Part shown: positions 22,930 to 35,436 of the stretch, piece after piece
Layout of the letters: each line of letters opens with the position of its first letter
How positions within the stretch are numbered: the first letter of the stretch is position 1
Source of the DNA: Phascolomyces articulosus
Lineage: Eukaryota; Mucoromycota; Mucoromycetes; Mucorales; Lichtheimiaceae
NCBI GenBank assembly: GCA_025677815.1
Contig: JAIXMP010000048.1
Location: forward strand, 124,001-188,000
DNA: 64,000 nt
Reading direction: 5' to 3'
Program-made: the position numbers and the translations under genes
Notes under the pieces: model-generated
Databases searched by the model: none
What the model was told of the DNA's origin: nothing
The model's input: the letters and a program-made list of their open reading frames with translations, nothing else

Positions 22930-24035
22930 ATGACATTATTACCCAACAAGCGAACTAAAATAGGTGACGAAGGAGAAGACGATAATAAGTTTGAAGAGGA
23001 TGAAGAATATGGAGACTATGATCAAGATGAAGAAGAATATGCTTTATATGGTCCCTTACGAAAACGGATGGATATTATTCCACGGTTTCCTTTCGAAATC
23101 TCTGCCACGATTTTTGCAGAATTATCGACAAATGACCTTTTCCAATGTTTGGATGTCAATCCAAAATGGCTGTATATATTACAAAAACTACCTGATTTAT
23201 GGTATCGAGTGGTTTTAATAGATGAAGAATATAAAGACGTATCAAAATTGCCATTGATTGGAATGCATATACGTGAATTTGAAATTGGCAAATTTGCATG
23301 CCAAGAAATATTGGATAGAGTTCCCAGTCAGATTCAAACTGGAAGCATGAACAATTTGGTATCACTGGGTAATTCATACGATTTCTGTAGTGAATTTATT
23401 TACCTATTTTTACTCTCTTTGACTTAACTATCATTTCTTTTTTATATTTATTATATCTTTCATAACCACGATTTATATATATTGTTTCTGGGAACCCATA
23501 TGTGTATCTAGCTTGGGAGTCGGCAGATTTCATTGGGGAGGATGTCATTATGTGTATAAAACATTTAAAAGGCACTTTGACCGAACTCAAATTAACGCAT
23601 TCAACGGATACGCGGTATGTTCAACCATTCGACCTACCAAGTGTAACATCTATTCTTACTGCATGTTCAACATTGGAATATATTGAGGTTTCAGAGCTAC
23701 CAGTGGAGAACGATGTCGAAGATAGAGATCACGATGATAAAGAATCATTACCTCAAGAATTGAAACTCGTTCATCTTCATTGGCATCCTTCTGGAAGAAG
23801 ATTTACTATGCAAGAAGCCAAATATGTACTTACAAGTAGTCCTTCACTGGAATACTTCAGTGTTGGTGGTTTTAATGGTTCTTCAGCACCTTTATCCATC
23901 TCAAAAAAAGAAATTTCATCCAATTTATCGTATATTGATATAGGTTCGAACAAAGGTGGTTTACCGGGTATTGAGCTATACAGCGATGATGAAAGTGACA
24001 ATGCCGATAATGACGATGATTCAAATAACCCTTAA
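22930..24035 (+). CDS. F-box protein with leucine-rich-like C-terminal region
   Basis: Two exons, 22930-23368 and 23512-24035, encode 320 aa; the intron has GTAATT and CTAG ends and joins in phase 1. The ATG at 22930 is the first in frame. After an acidic N terminus (residues about 15-40, D/E-rich), the F-box reads RFPFEISATIFAEL, with the family's P-x-E-I, followed by CLDVNPKWLYIL and LWYRVV (about 53-97). The rest has LKGTLTELKLTH and LEYIEVSEL, typical of irregular leucine-rich repeats. The end is an acidic D/N-rich tail. F-box proteins join substrates to SCF (Skp1-cullin) ubiquitin ligases; the substrate is unknown. Large, fast-evolving F-box families are usual in these fungi. Confidence 0.82.
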
Positions 24036-24864
24036 TCCTAACGATCTCATCCCTACCACTACGACGTGAAAGAATACCACATCAGAAATTCAAGGTTTAC
24101 AGTAGATCAACAAATTGACTTGTGTTTTTGTATATCTTGATTTGGATAGAAATAGAATACTATATAAATGATTTAAATTAAACAGAGCACTATCTTATTG
24201 TCATCATTTATTATTACTATTACGAAGTCATTACCTCATAAATAAGGACCAGAAATAGTGTACGTAGCAGATTATTCAATATTATCCAATATATAATATA
24301 GTTTTTATGGAATAATGAATAATAACAAAATAGATAATGTCATCGTGCTATGTATATTTAGAAAATGATGACGGCGATGATGATAATAAAAGAACAAGTT
24401 GTTTTGTAGAGGTCAGATTTTTGCATATTATAAAAAAAAAGATGCGCGTCTGTTTAAAGTTGACGCGTCGGAGATGCCGATGGTTTTTGTTTGGTAGATA
24501 TATAAATACGTGCCATAGTTAATACAATAAAAAAAACACTTTAAAATGGTGAAGGAGCAAGAGGAATTCAGCTCAATTCGTGATGATGGAGTGGACACAC
24601 TCTTCATCAATGTGATCCCAGTATTATTACAATATGCAATGCAATGCAGTCACTTTTTTTCGGGTCTACCTTCAGATATTGTATTACTTAGCTTTGCTAG
24701 TATAGTGGATTATAATAGAAAAAAAAAGTTGTGGTCAGGGTGAATATAAAAGGGAATAAAAACCCAGCACCATTTTTTTTGTGTCCTCTTTTTTTTTCTC
24801 TACTTTTTTTCCTGCACTCCAACAGTGGTATTTTGCCGTGTAAAGTGTGTTTGTGTAGTGTGAT
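24036..24864. other. Intergenic region upstream of the karyopherin gene
   Basis: About 830 bp. The only open frame of note (24546-24743) has no recognisable domain. The final 100 bp, T-rich with CTCTTTTTTTTTCTC near 24785, is the likely promoter and leader of the gene starting at 24865. Confidence 0.45.
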
Positions 24865-27800
24865 ATGGAGGTGAGATCTAGTTTAATATATACATAAAGA
24901 CTTCCAATTCATAAGCAGATCTTTACTAATAAGAGTAAATGAACCACTCTTTTTTTAGCAATATTTAGCAGGCCTTGACGATTTGCTCACAAAGTTAGCA
25001 AGTGCTCAGGATTCAGAGACACTTCGTAATGTAAGATCCAAAAAAAAAAGAAACATGTTGGGGATATAAAAAGTTCAAGAGTTTTAACAACGTTTTTTTT
25101 TGGGGGGCGAACAATTTAGGCTACTTCGACATTAAATACACAGTATTATACAACCGAGAACTGCGTTCCAGCTCTCGTAGAGATCATTGGCCGATCTGCT
25201 CATTTTCAAGTACGTCAACTTGCAGCTGTTGAGCTGCGCAAACGTATTAACAAGTGGTGGCCAGAAATCCAAGAATCAAACCGAACTTCTATTCGGAGTC
25301 AATTATTACAATTCGTTTTAAATGAGGAAAAGTAAAGTATCTTTGTAGATATATTGGTCGAGAAGGAAAGAGAGAATGGGGAGGATTAGGGATGATTTAA
25401 AGGGTGGAGGCTTTAGGGAAGGAGTGAGCAGTAAGAGAAGGAAAGAGGGTGATAATGTAATCGAATAAGACAATGAATGATGATATTTAGGGATAGAGAG
25501 AAAAAGAACAAGTGAAAGGGGAAGGTTGTGTATATATGAGACCTAGATCGATACTCTTTATATATAGATAACTAGGATACTGATTATTATTAATGATTAT
25601 ATTATTTGTTTTTTTAGAGAACTTGTTCGACACATGATTGCTCGTGTCATTTCATCAGTCGCTCGACTTGATGTACCAGAAGAATCTTGGCCTGAATTAT
25701 TAACGTTTCTCAATCAAGCTTGTGCAAGTGCCAATGCAGGTCATCGTGAAGTGGGCACTTATATCCTATTTACCTTGTTTGAAGTCATCGCTGATTTCTT
25801 CATGAATAATATGGGTCCATTATATGAATTATTTAACAAAACGTTGGTTGATCCTGAAAGTCTTAAAGTGAGAGTCACTACTGTTTTGTAAGTAAACAAT
25901 TTATTTTCGAGAGATTTTTTTTTCGAGGATCAGGAAGACTGAACTTCTATATTATAACAGGATTTTGGGTAAACTGGCAGAATTCATTGATATGGAAGAC
26001 AAAGAAAATATTGTAAGTGTTCAACGCATCATTCTCCCCAGCTTCTCTTTGTTTCGAGTTTATTACAGTTATTATTGTGCTAGAGTTTTAACGCCAATTT
26101 CTTTATATATATATAATTTAGAAATCATTTCGTGATATGATTCCTGCTATGGTGAATGTTTTGGAAGAATGCTTAAAGAATGATGATGAAGAAAGTGCTG
26201 GTGAAATCTTTGAAGTATTTGATACGCTTCTTATGCTGGTAAATGTCGATTAATATATGTATATATTTAATATTTGAATCAGAGTAATGTATAAATATTA
26301 ATGCAAAAACAACTTATACAGGATACCCCGCTCTTGTCAAATCATTTGGTGGATTTGATTCGATTTTTCTTGAGCATTGGTGCAAATCAAGAAGTCAACG
26401 AATCTGTTCGTGTCATGGCATTATCTTTCCTTATGTGGGCTGCTGTTTAGTAAGTTGAAAAAAAGAATAGGAAGAAAGGATCAAGGATGATTTGAGGTTA
26501 TACAAAATGAAGACAAAAAAAAACTTACTTTATATAATTACTTAGCAAACAAAACAAGATTCGAAGTCTTAAATTGGTCGGGTTCTTGATTGAAGGATTA
26601 ATGCCCATTGGTGCTGAAGAAGATCCAGAAGACGTAGACGAAGATTCTCCTTCTCGATTGGCTTATAAAGTCCTCAACGCCCTTGCTACCAATATGCCAC
26701 CACAACAAGTATTCCCTGTGATCATGCCTATTGTCATCAATTATTTACAAAATCAAGACCCAGCCTTCCGTAAAGCAGGTATGATGGCCTTTGCTGTCAT
26801 TGTGGAAGGATGTGCAGAATTCATGAGTCCCAAGTTAGAAGAACTACTGCCTTTGGTCTGTACTGGACTGGGTGATCCAGAAATTGTGGTGCGTCGTGCT
26901 GCTTGTATGGCATTGGGATGTTTGGCTGAAGAATTACAAACCGAAATTTCCAAGCATCACCGTGAATTGTTACCTTTAGTATTTAACTTGATGAATGATA
27001 CGAACCCAGAAGTAACCAAGCATGCATGCAATGCATTGGATGCTATTTTGGAAGGTCTTGGTCAAGAAGTTGTTCAATATTTACCCATGTTGATGGAAAA
27101 ATTGTTGGTCTTATTGGATAATGTAACACAAACAGAAACCAAGGCAACAGTGATTGCAGCCATTGGTAGTGCAGCTCATGCAGCAGGCAGTGATTTTGAT
27201 CCTTACTTTGCCCAAGTTATGCCTCGTATTCGTGTTTTGATGAACATGAAGGAAAATCCAGATCAGTTATTACTTCGTGGTGTGGCAACTGATACTGCTG
27301 GTACTATTGCTCAAGCCGTAGGCGCCGAAAAATTCCATCATTGTACACAGGATTTGATGCATTTGGCTATTGAACAACTTCAATTGGATTCCAATCGTCT
27401 TCGCGAATGTTCCTACGCTTTCTTTTCGATTCTCGCTCGTGTCTTTGGGGAAGATTTTGCACCTTACTTACCAACCGTCATGCCTCCCATTTTGGCCTCC
27501 TGTAAAGCAGAAGAAAAAGAGGATGGTATTCTTCAAGGGGAAATTGATTTGACCACTGGTAGTATGGATGGTGAAGACGATGATGATGATTTGGCTGCAT
27601 TTGGATTCAATTCTGCCTTGGCGGATGAAAAGGAATTTGCTGCGGATGCTTTGGGTGAATTGTTTGAAAATACTCGTTCTCACTTTTTACCCTATGTGGA
27701 AGCTTCTGTTCAAGAATTATCTCAACTCTCCTATCATTTGTTTGATGGTGTACGTAAATCAGTGACAGGAAGTTTATTTGCCTTCTTGCGTACATTTTAT

Positions 27801-29185
27801 ACCATCTCCAATCCAGGAGAATGGACACCTGGTTTACCATTGAAATATACGGTACACGAAAATGTTCAAAATATGATTAGTGTGGTCATGCCAGCCATCT
27901 TGACCATGTGGAAGGATGAGGATGATCGAACAGTCGTTGTTCAAATTTGCCAAGAATTGGTTCAAGTTCTTAAATTGATGGGTCCTGTTGTTGTCGCTGA
28001 AAGTAAGTTTATTATTTTATTGCTGGGAGGGAAAGATGTTTGATTTGAAAATGTATATTGATATTTTTTTGGGTGTGGTATTGGAATATTATTTTAGATA
28101 TGGAAGAAATTGCTCGTAACTTGTTGGAAATCTTTGAGAAACGATCTGTTTGTCAACAAGCCTATGATGATGAAGACTTTGTAGATGAAGACGAAGAAGC
28201 AGAATCTGAATCACTATTAATTGGTTCTGCTGCAGATCTTGTTGCTGCACTTTGTGGTGCTATTGGAGAAAGTTTCTCATCTTACTTTGATGTATTTTTA
28301 CCTCTTGTGTCGAAGTACTATGTAAGTTTTGTTTAATCTATTTATTATTATGGTATTACGAAAAGAGCGAATTGACTAATGATAAAAAATTGGGTTGGGA
28401 ATTGACTTTTTTTACAGAAAAAGACAAAGACTGCCTCTGAAAGATCCATGGCTGTTGGTACATTAGGTGAATGTATTAGTGGTGTGAAATCTGCAGTAAC
28501 TCCTCACACTCAACGGCTCCTTCAATTATTCACAAAAGCCACAAGTGATGATGATCAAACTGTCAAAAGTAACGCTGCCTATGCTTTGGGTGTGTTAACA
28601 TTATATTCGCAACTCGACCTTTCCTCGTAAGTATTTTAACATAGTTGGATATAATAGGGTGGCTAGGATCAAATAGACTCATCCCTGTTTTTTTTATAAT
28701 AGTCAATACCCTACCATTTTAACTGCATTGTATCCATTATTCCATGACCAACCACTCCCCAACACCACTGATAATGCAGCTGGAGCTGTTGCTCGAATGA
28801 TTCTTGCTCATCCTAATGCAGTCCCCTTAGATCAAGTACTCCCTACGTTTACTACTGCCTTACCGCTTAAAATTGATTTTGAGGAAAATGAACCTGTATT
28901 TGCATGTTTATTTAACTTGTTTCAATCCAATAATGCTTGGGTAAGTTCACTAATCTTTTTTATCATTAGATGAAATTACCAATGCTAATTATCCTGGGCA
29001 TCATTGGTTTTTTTTAGGTATTGAGTCATACTGCACAGTTCCTTCAAGTCTTTACACATGTATTATCAGATGAAGAACAACTGAAAGAATCTACACGTGC
29101 CCATTTGATTGAATTGATTCGTGCTATTAATGCTCAATCACCCAATTTGAATATCCCATCTTCCGAACTTGCTCGTTTCTTATAG
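24865..29185 (+). CDS. KAP123: Karyopherin/importin beta family protein, Kap123 (importin-4) type
   Basis: Twelve exons: 24865-24870, 24959-25030, 25120-25331, 25618-25887, 25961-26012, 26122-26238, 26322-26449, 26546-28002, 28098-28321, 28418-28626, 28703-28940, 29018-29185. All junctions keep frame, giving 1050 aa, close to the usual Kap123/IPO4 size. It is a nuclear import receptor made of HEAT repeats that binds RanGTP at its N terminus and imports ribosomal proteins and histones H3/H4. Visible features are the N-terminal importin motif FQVRQLAAVELRKRINKWW (about 59-77), many HEAT helices (ARRAACMALGCLAEELQ-like text, NALDAILEGLGQEVVQYLP) and acidic loops (EEDPEDVDEDS; EDDDDDLAAFGFNSALADE). 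The first coding exon is only six bases (Met-Glu); it is needed to reach QYLAGLDDLLTKLASAQ at the true N terminus. Confidence 0.94.
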
Positions 29186-29555
29186 ACAAGAACATCATCA
29201 TCCAATTTCCTTCTCTCTTCTCTCATATACACGCATCTTTATACATCACTGCACAGTAGCATCCATAGGTTCTTCTCAATCAATCAATCCAAACTAAAAC
29301 CAAAAAGAAAAATTAGCATTTTCCATATTATATATTTTTACTTAGTCTTTGTATTATCATTATTGTTTTAGAAAACAAGTTTCTCTCTTCTCTCATCCTT
29401 ATGAAAAACAAAAAAATTATAATAATTTGTTGGTTTCTCTTATTAATTACAAATACTAAAAAAACTACTGATATATATTTGGTTTTACAAATGAGGGTCT
29501 TTTTTTCTTCATATATTGAGAAAGAGAGGTTTGTATGTATTTATACATTTATATT
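29186..29555. other. Convergent 3' intergenic region
   Basis: This lies between the stop codons of the karyopherin gene (+) and the hydrolase gene (-). It is pyrimidine- and AT-rich and carries the terminators of both genes. No gene seen. Confidence 0.6.
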
Positions 29556-32000
29556 TTATAAACGTGCCCTTAAAGGTTCTAATCTAAACTTGATTTCTCG
29601 TAACTTAGCACTTGCAGGAACCCACTGTTCAAACAAGGTACGTAGTTTTTGGAGTTCTTGTCGTAAAATTTGATCACTGAGTACAGCGGCATCATCACAA
29701 ATACCACGCATAGCCCATGGTAAATAAAATGGATTCTGTCGTACTTTGGCTTGGAACGTATCCAAAAGAACGTCCACAGCTGTATCAGTTTGTTTATTGG
29801 TGACACGACCAAACGGAGCACTTTCAAACAGATATTGTACGGCCATTTCATAGACATCTCGTTCTTCATAAATGGTTGAGTGGCCACCTTCCCATGAATA
29901 TAAATCGCCGGCCAATACTTCACTGATATGGGTCAATAGACCATGATCCGACAATCCAGCATTCCGTAATCGAAGTGCAAAGGTTACCAAATTGATCAAA
30001 AAGTCGTCTTCGGAATATATATGACCATCAATATAGACGGCACGTAAAATGTTGGGATGCGAAGCACCAGTCATGATCGCAGAATAGAGAGGGACGACCT
30101 GATCTTGAAGGGATCCTACCAAGATAGTCTTGATGCCGTTGCGTAATAAATGATTCAATGAACGTCTATATTTTTGAGAGATTTCAGAAGTCGAGTCCAT
30201 GAAATGGAATAATTCTCGAGCAGCATCGGCTTCAAAGTACTAATAAAAATATTGATTTTTTAATACACTTTTTCTTATAATCTAAATAATCAAAAAATAA
30301 AGGGTTACCTTGACAATTAAATTGCCTTTCAATGAAGGGAAAGGACCATGTGAAATACCAGCCATAGCCAACATACAAACAGATTGCGTATGAAGATTGA
30401 TATGGTTTTCCTCTAATAAACGATGAATTAACATGGCCGAGACAGGTGTACCTTGTGAATGGGTAGTCCAAAGAATGACATCAGCCGAAGTTAATGCATT
30501 CATCCAACCAGGATGACCAACTAAAATTTTATGTAATCGATCCACCCGCTCTTCCACTTTTCCTTCTCCTTCCAAAGGAATACTTGTAATAGCATGATGT
30601 GGAATAATAAGGCCATGATTGTTTTCAAAATAATGGCGAACACCAGAAACCATTTGTTCACAAAATTTGATGGATGTGCCTGTTGGTTCACCTACCACAC
30701 TTCTAACCAACTATTAGGGATTGAACATTATGTCAGTGTGTATGTATGTGTGTGAAATTCAAAGGGGATTCAGTCAACTTTTTTTTTTTCACAAACATCA
30801 TCTCAAATTTTCCAAATAAAGTAAAATAAAGTGCGCATCGGATGTTGTGAAAAAAGGTCGAATTTCCATTTTCCCCACAGTTAATATATATACCTTCATA
30901 GGAAACCAGCCATGAACACCCACAATGACAAACTTTTTGCCTGCAATATCTTCAGGTCGAGCCTTCATATCGTGTATAAATTGAGCAAATTTTGTATTGA
31001 CATGTTGAGGGGATTTTTGTGCAAATAAAGAATTGATAGCTCTCAGAGCTTTGTTGAGAAGGGATGTGGAATTTTGAGGTGTTTCAGGTGGTGGATAAAA
31101 TTGGGATTGAATGGTGGGTACAACAACATTCTTTTTGTTGGATTTGGGTATTACTGCTGCTGGTGGAGAGGGTGATGGTGGTGTTTCAGAACTACGTGTC
31201 TCGTTCGATGTTGATTTTTCAATAACAACACTATCTTGATTATTATTTGAGTTAGTATTACTGCTGTTATTGTTATTATTGTTCGATTCACTGGACCAAA
31301 AGAATGATTTCCAATAGGTTCGATTTTCATTATTGTTTTGCTGTAATGGCTGTTGTTGTTGCTCTGTACCAGATGGTTGCATTTCGGTTACAGTTTCTTC
31401 AGTTGGTTGTGGCGCTTCTGTAGACGGAGAGGAAGTGGATGATTGCTGTTCTGGCTGTGATGATACGGATGGAGATGACGATGATAAATTCTTATCAGTA
31501 GGTTGAGCATGCCCATCTTTAGCATCGGGTTTTTGCTCTGTTGTTGAATAACCTAACCATGACCATAAACCTGAAGCCTGTTGTTGTTGTGCTGTCGTTG
31601 ATTTTAATTCATTTTTCTTATCATTTGAATCGTTACTATCACCACCATTATTATCGTTTCCATTAGGGCCATTGTTACCGTCATTGCCGAGACTTTTTAC
31701 TGCATCATTGTTCTCATTGTCGGTTTTAGTGGAAGCTGATCCAGAGTTAGAATCGTCTTGCGCCATAGGTTGTTGTTGTTTTTTTGATCGCCAGAACCAC
31801 GATGAGGAGGCTTTACTGTTAATAGAAGCAGATCGAGTTTTGGTTTTCTTGGCAGTTAAAGTAGTAGTGGATGTATTATTACTAGAAATAGAAAGGTCAT
31901 TGGTCATTTTATTATGGTTGTTGTTCTTGCCATTGGATATTTTTCGTTTCAATGAACTTGTCGAGTCATTGGTCTGTTGCTGCTGAAGTTGAGTAGCCAT
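29556..32000 (-). CDS. Alpha/beta hydrolase-like protein of the YML020W family
   Basis: Three exons, 32000-30894, 30710-30309 and 30239-29556, encode 730 aa with phase 0 introns. Residues 1-320 are low complexity (Gln-, Asn- and Ser-rich, repeated SSTSSPSTE-like text, SWFWRSKK and WSWLGYS aromatic patches). The C-terminal 400 residues match an uncharacterised fungal family that includes yeast YML020W. The fold looks like a lipase-type hydrolase. VIVGVHGWFP (about 360) resembles an oxyanion-hole strand, WTTHSQG (Ser454) a nucleophile elbow, SLQDQVVP (Asp549) an acid loop, and WEGGHS (His623) the histidine. No signal peptide or membrane segment is evident. The family's biochemical activity is not known to me, so the triad is inference from the sequence. 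The start is the first ATG in frame; no earlier in-frame ATG exists. Confidence 0.85.
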
Positions 32001-32931
32001 TGCATATGTTGATATATGCTTTCTCTTTACAAACCCCACCTGTTTCAAAAGAAGACAAGAAAAATATAAAATACCTCCAAAAGCTGTATGAACCGAGAAT
32101 GAAAGAAAAGGAATAAATAAGCACGTGAGATTAGTAAAGCAAATTAGAGGTATTTAAGTCACTTTTTTTCTTCAGGAACATAAAATATACAATAATGCAT
32201 CAGAGTTCTTTTCTTTCTTTTTTCTCTTGTTTCATCCATCCATATATATATTTATATCACTACGTATTATATGGTTTGCATGGGAAATCTAACAACATCC
32301 TTTTAGAGTTTTTACTATTATACTCCCCCCCCCTCAAATCTCAAAGTTTGCATTAATAATGTAATTAAATAGTTTTGTTGTCTAAACAAGATTTGGCATA
32401 TTGTATATAGAATAGTTCATATATTAACAGATTCCCATCTTTTCTCTTTAGTTGCATTTGAATTATAAATAAATGCAAATACATAGTATAATAACCTTTT
32501 AGTAAATCGTTACCCACCACAATTTTTTATAAGGTTGCACAAATAGACCATCCATCAGCGAGAAAAAATATATATATACGAAGACAAAACTTTAAGATAA
32601 AGTAGTTATAGCATTTTTCTCACACCCAAATTTTTTGTACAGTAACAGCCCAAACAACAATGACGATGAATATCTCACAAGGGGTAATAAAAACGTAAGT
32701 CGTATCTTCTTTAGCAATATAATGCAAAAACGAATTTTCTTAATGTAAAAAAATATATAATAATAAAATGGTAGAAAATAGGAAAAGATACTACAAGTAG
32801 TTAGTTATATATAAATATATATAAAGAGTTATCATATATTCAAAAAAGAGAAGAAAAAATAGGTTGTAGTTGAAGAATGAGAGAGAGAGAGAGAGAGATG
32901 GGAAAAAACGAGAGGTTTGTATTTAATTCAT
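32001..32931. other. Intergenic region with (GA)n microsatellite
   Basis: About 930 bp between two minus-strand genes. It holds a C8 run at 32327-32334, a GA repeat at 32879-32898 and many short AT runs. No coding signal. The left part is the likely promoter of the hydrolase gene, and the right end is the 3' region of the BAR gene. Confidence 0.5.
32879..32898. repeat. (GA)n microsatellite
   Basis: About ten uninterrupted GA units lie just downstream of the BAR-domain gene stop. Confidence 0.8.
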
Positions 32932-34373
32932 TTATTCTTGTCTGTTACGATGCAAAGATTCTTGTGTTACTTGAATTTCATCCAATTCGGGTGCAAGTTC
33001 GGCCAAGAGTTCATGTGCTTCTTTAAAGTAAGCTGCTTGAGCAGCGATAAGATCAGCGAGGTTACGGAAAGGTTCAGGCTTTATATATATATATATATAA
33101 ACATAAAGGTTAGATTAAAAAAACACATGTACATACAATACATCATCATCGCTATTATCCATTCCAAACACTCACGTTTTCCAAAGCAGATTTCATCAAA
33201 CTAGTAGCTTCTTCAACAGCAGCAATAAATTGATCTTCGGCTTGTTCTACTTCCAGCTGGGCTGCATCTTGTCGATCAGGACGAGCAGCACGATATCTTG
33301 CCTTACAAGCATCCAAACTCAAACGAACGGATTGAACATTACGTCGTGCCTTTAAGGCTTGTTCGATAGCTGTATTCAACGTAGTTTGCATGGGTTGATT
33401 GAACTTTGTTGTAATGGCTTGGTCCATGTTGACACGTGCATCACCAACCTTTTCAGAGATACTAGCGACCTTGAACAAAGCAGTGCCAAGAGCATCTTCT
33501 ACACCCACAGTTTGAGAACCTGTGGCAGCGACACGCGAAAGAGCATGCGATAAGGTCTTGGGATGTTGCTTTTCGGGAGATTGTTGTTGTTGTTGCTGTT
33601 GTTCGGCCAAAGCTCGTTCAGCAGGTGACAATGCCAAGTTTTGGAACTGTGTTGTAAATGTATTACCAATACCAGCCAAGGATTCTTGAAGCTGAACGGG
33701 ATAATCGTAAGATGGGTTGTTGTAGGTACGTGATACCTTGAGTAAGTTCACATAGACGGAACGAAGAGCATCCACACGCTGAAAAGTAGGGTTATATTAC
33801 CGAGTAAAATAGAAAAAAAAAGTTGGGTTAACATTTATGAATTCGTAATGCAATGAAAAGATTGTCTTCATTTAATTTTCATATAAATATATAAAACAAG
33901 AATCCACACAAAAAACACCTCCTAAAAAAACTTGTTTTCCATTCACTTCTCTCAATCACTACCCGCGGACCCTTTCATCATGAAATAAAACAAATTCCCC
34001 GGTTTTCTCCCGCCATTTTTTACCTTTTCCAATTCCTTATATTCTTCAGGTAACTCTGTAATACCTTCGGCAGTACCTAGACGTTCTTGAGCATACTAAT
34101 GAAAACTAAAACAATTAATATCCTAATTTCAATATATAATATATAAAAAATAAAGGAGAGTATTCTGATTTTATTTACCTGTCTCACTTGACCAATACCT
34201 TTGCCAAGTTTTTGAGCAAAAGGGTTGAATTTAGAACTCAAAGTGGCAAAACCATCCAAAGTATTATTCAAAAGTACATTAGGATTCAAAGCTTGGTTGG
34301 AAGAACCAGCATCACCAGGAATAGGTTGAGGTTCAGCATCAACTACCTTAAGGTTATCTGTAGGTTGGGCCAT
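32932..34373 (-). CDS. GVP36: BAR domain protein, GVP36 type
   Basis: Four exons, 34373-34179, 34095-34024, 33778-33176 and 33078-32932, encode 338 aa with phase 0 introns. BAR domains are curved dimers that sense or shape membranes; yeast Gvp36 is a Golgi-vesicle protein needed for endocytosis and vacuole organisation. Family landmarks are FNPFAQKLGKGIGQVRQ then YAQERLGTAEGITELP and EYKELEKRVDALRSVYVNLL (about residues 50-97), DYPVQLQESLAGIG, and long heptad-rich helices through KVGDARVNMDQAI, ALKARRNVQSVRLSLDACKAR and EQAEDQFIAAVEEA. A Gln-rich loop (about 138-148) interrupts the helices. The last exon supplies the final amphipathic helix (FRNLADLIAAQAAYFKEAHE). The ATG at 34373 is the first in frame that does not need a non-ATG start. 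Confidence 0.92.
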
Positions 34374-35436
34374 TTTTTTATTCTGCTTTAAAAAGAGAGG
34401 GAAAAAAAAGGCGCGCACGCGAAAAAAATAAAATATGATGGACCTGACCTCCAAAAAAAACACCTGTTGTGTTGCTTGAAGGTTCAGAATTGTTTCCTCC
34501 TTTCCCAGCGCTTAAACATTTTTCCTATCCTATTGTCATTTAGTTTGGAAACGAGTTTATGGTTTTTGGTTTATTTCTATGAATAGACATATATGATGTT
34601 GTATATATACAGGCAGCAATAGGTTTTGGATCACGATCTAAAAAAACCCAGCATTATAGAGTGTTAGTGAGAAAAAAAAAGATGTATTATACACATCAGG
34701 AAGAAGATGCTACAAAAGGGTGTGAGAAGAGATAAAGGATTATATACGAATACATCATGCAAATTTGTATGTTGGGTAAAGTATAGAAGGTTATGTGATT
34801 TTTCACCATGTGAGCTGCATTGAAAATATAATATTTAATAAAAAGTATAAGGCAGGATGATAACTTCCTAAATATTTAGTTTATATCGTTATAAGTGACT
34901 AACCTTGTGTGGTATAAAGTAAACCAAGTAGGTTATACGAATGTTTAATAATATATTGTGAGAAGATGAGGTCGCATGCGCAGCATTAAATGATGCATTG
35001 TTGTTGTGTGTGGGTAACAACCATCTATCATCAATATCATCAAATTCATCAAAATCTTCCATTTAATCTTAATGTATACTATATGAATATTTTTTGGTCA
35101 TTGATATCAGTGTTATGTATATTTTTTGATGTTATGATGAAGAAATAGTGGATGCGTTAGGGTATGTTGTTCCCTAAAATTGCTGTTGATTTTTTCGGGT
35201 TTATAAATAATGCTTGTCTTTGTAATAGCAGCCTGATAAATCTGGACTTGAAAAAAGAACACCTAATATGGTGTAAGCATTATGTGCAGGGCAACAGAAA
35301 AAAAGAGCTACTACACATACACCTCTTTTTCTTTTATTTCTTCATTGCACTCCACATTTTAAATAACTTCTCCATTTTTATAATATACTCAATATACAAC
35401 TTTTATAAAAAAACGATACGAAATTATATTGACTTG
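34374..35436. other. Divergent intergenic region between GVP36-type and TUL1-type genes
   Basis: About 1.06 kb shared by two divergent genes, so it should hold both promoters. A GCGCGCACGCG stretch near 34412, close to the GVP36-type start, is the only GC-rich patch. No gene or named site supported. Confidence 0.45.
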
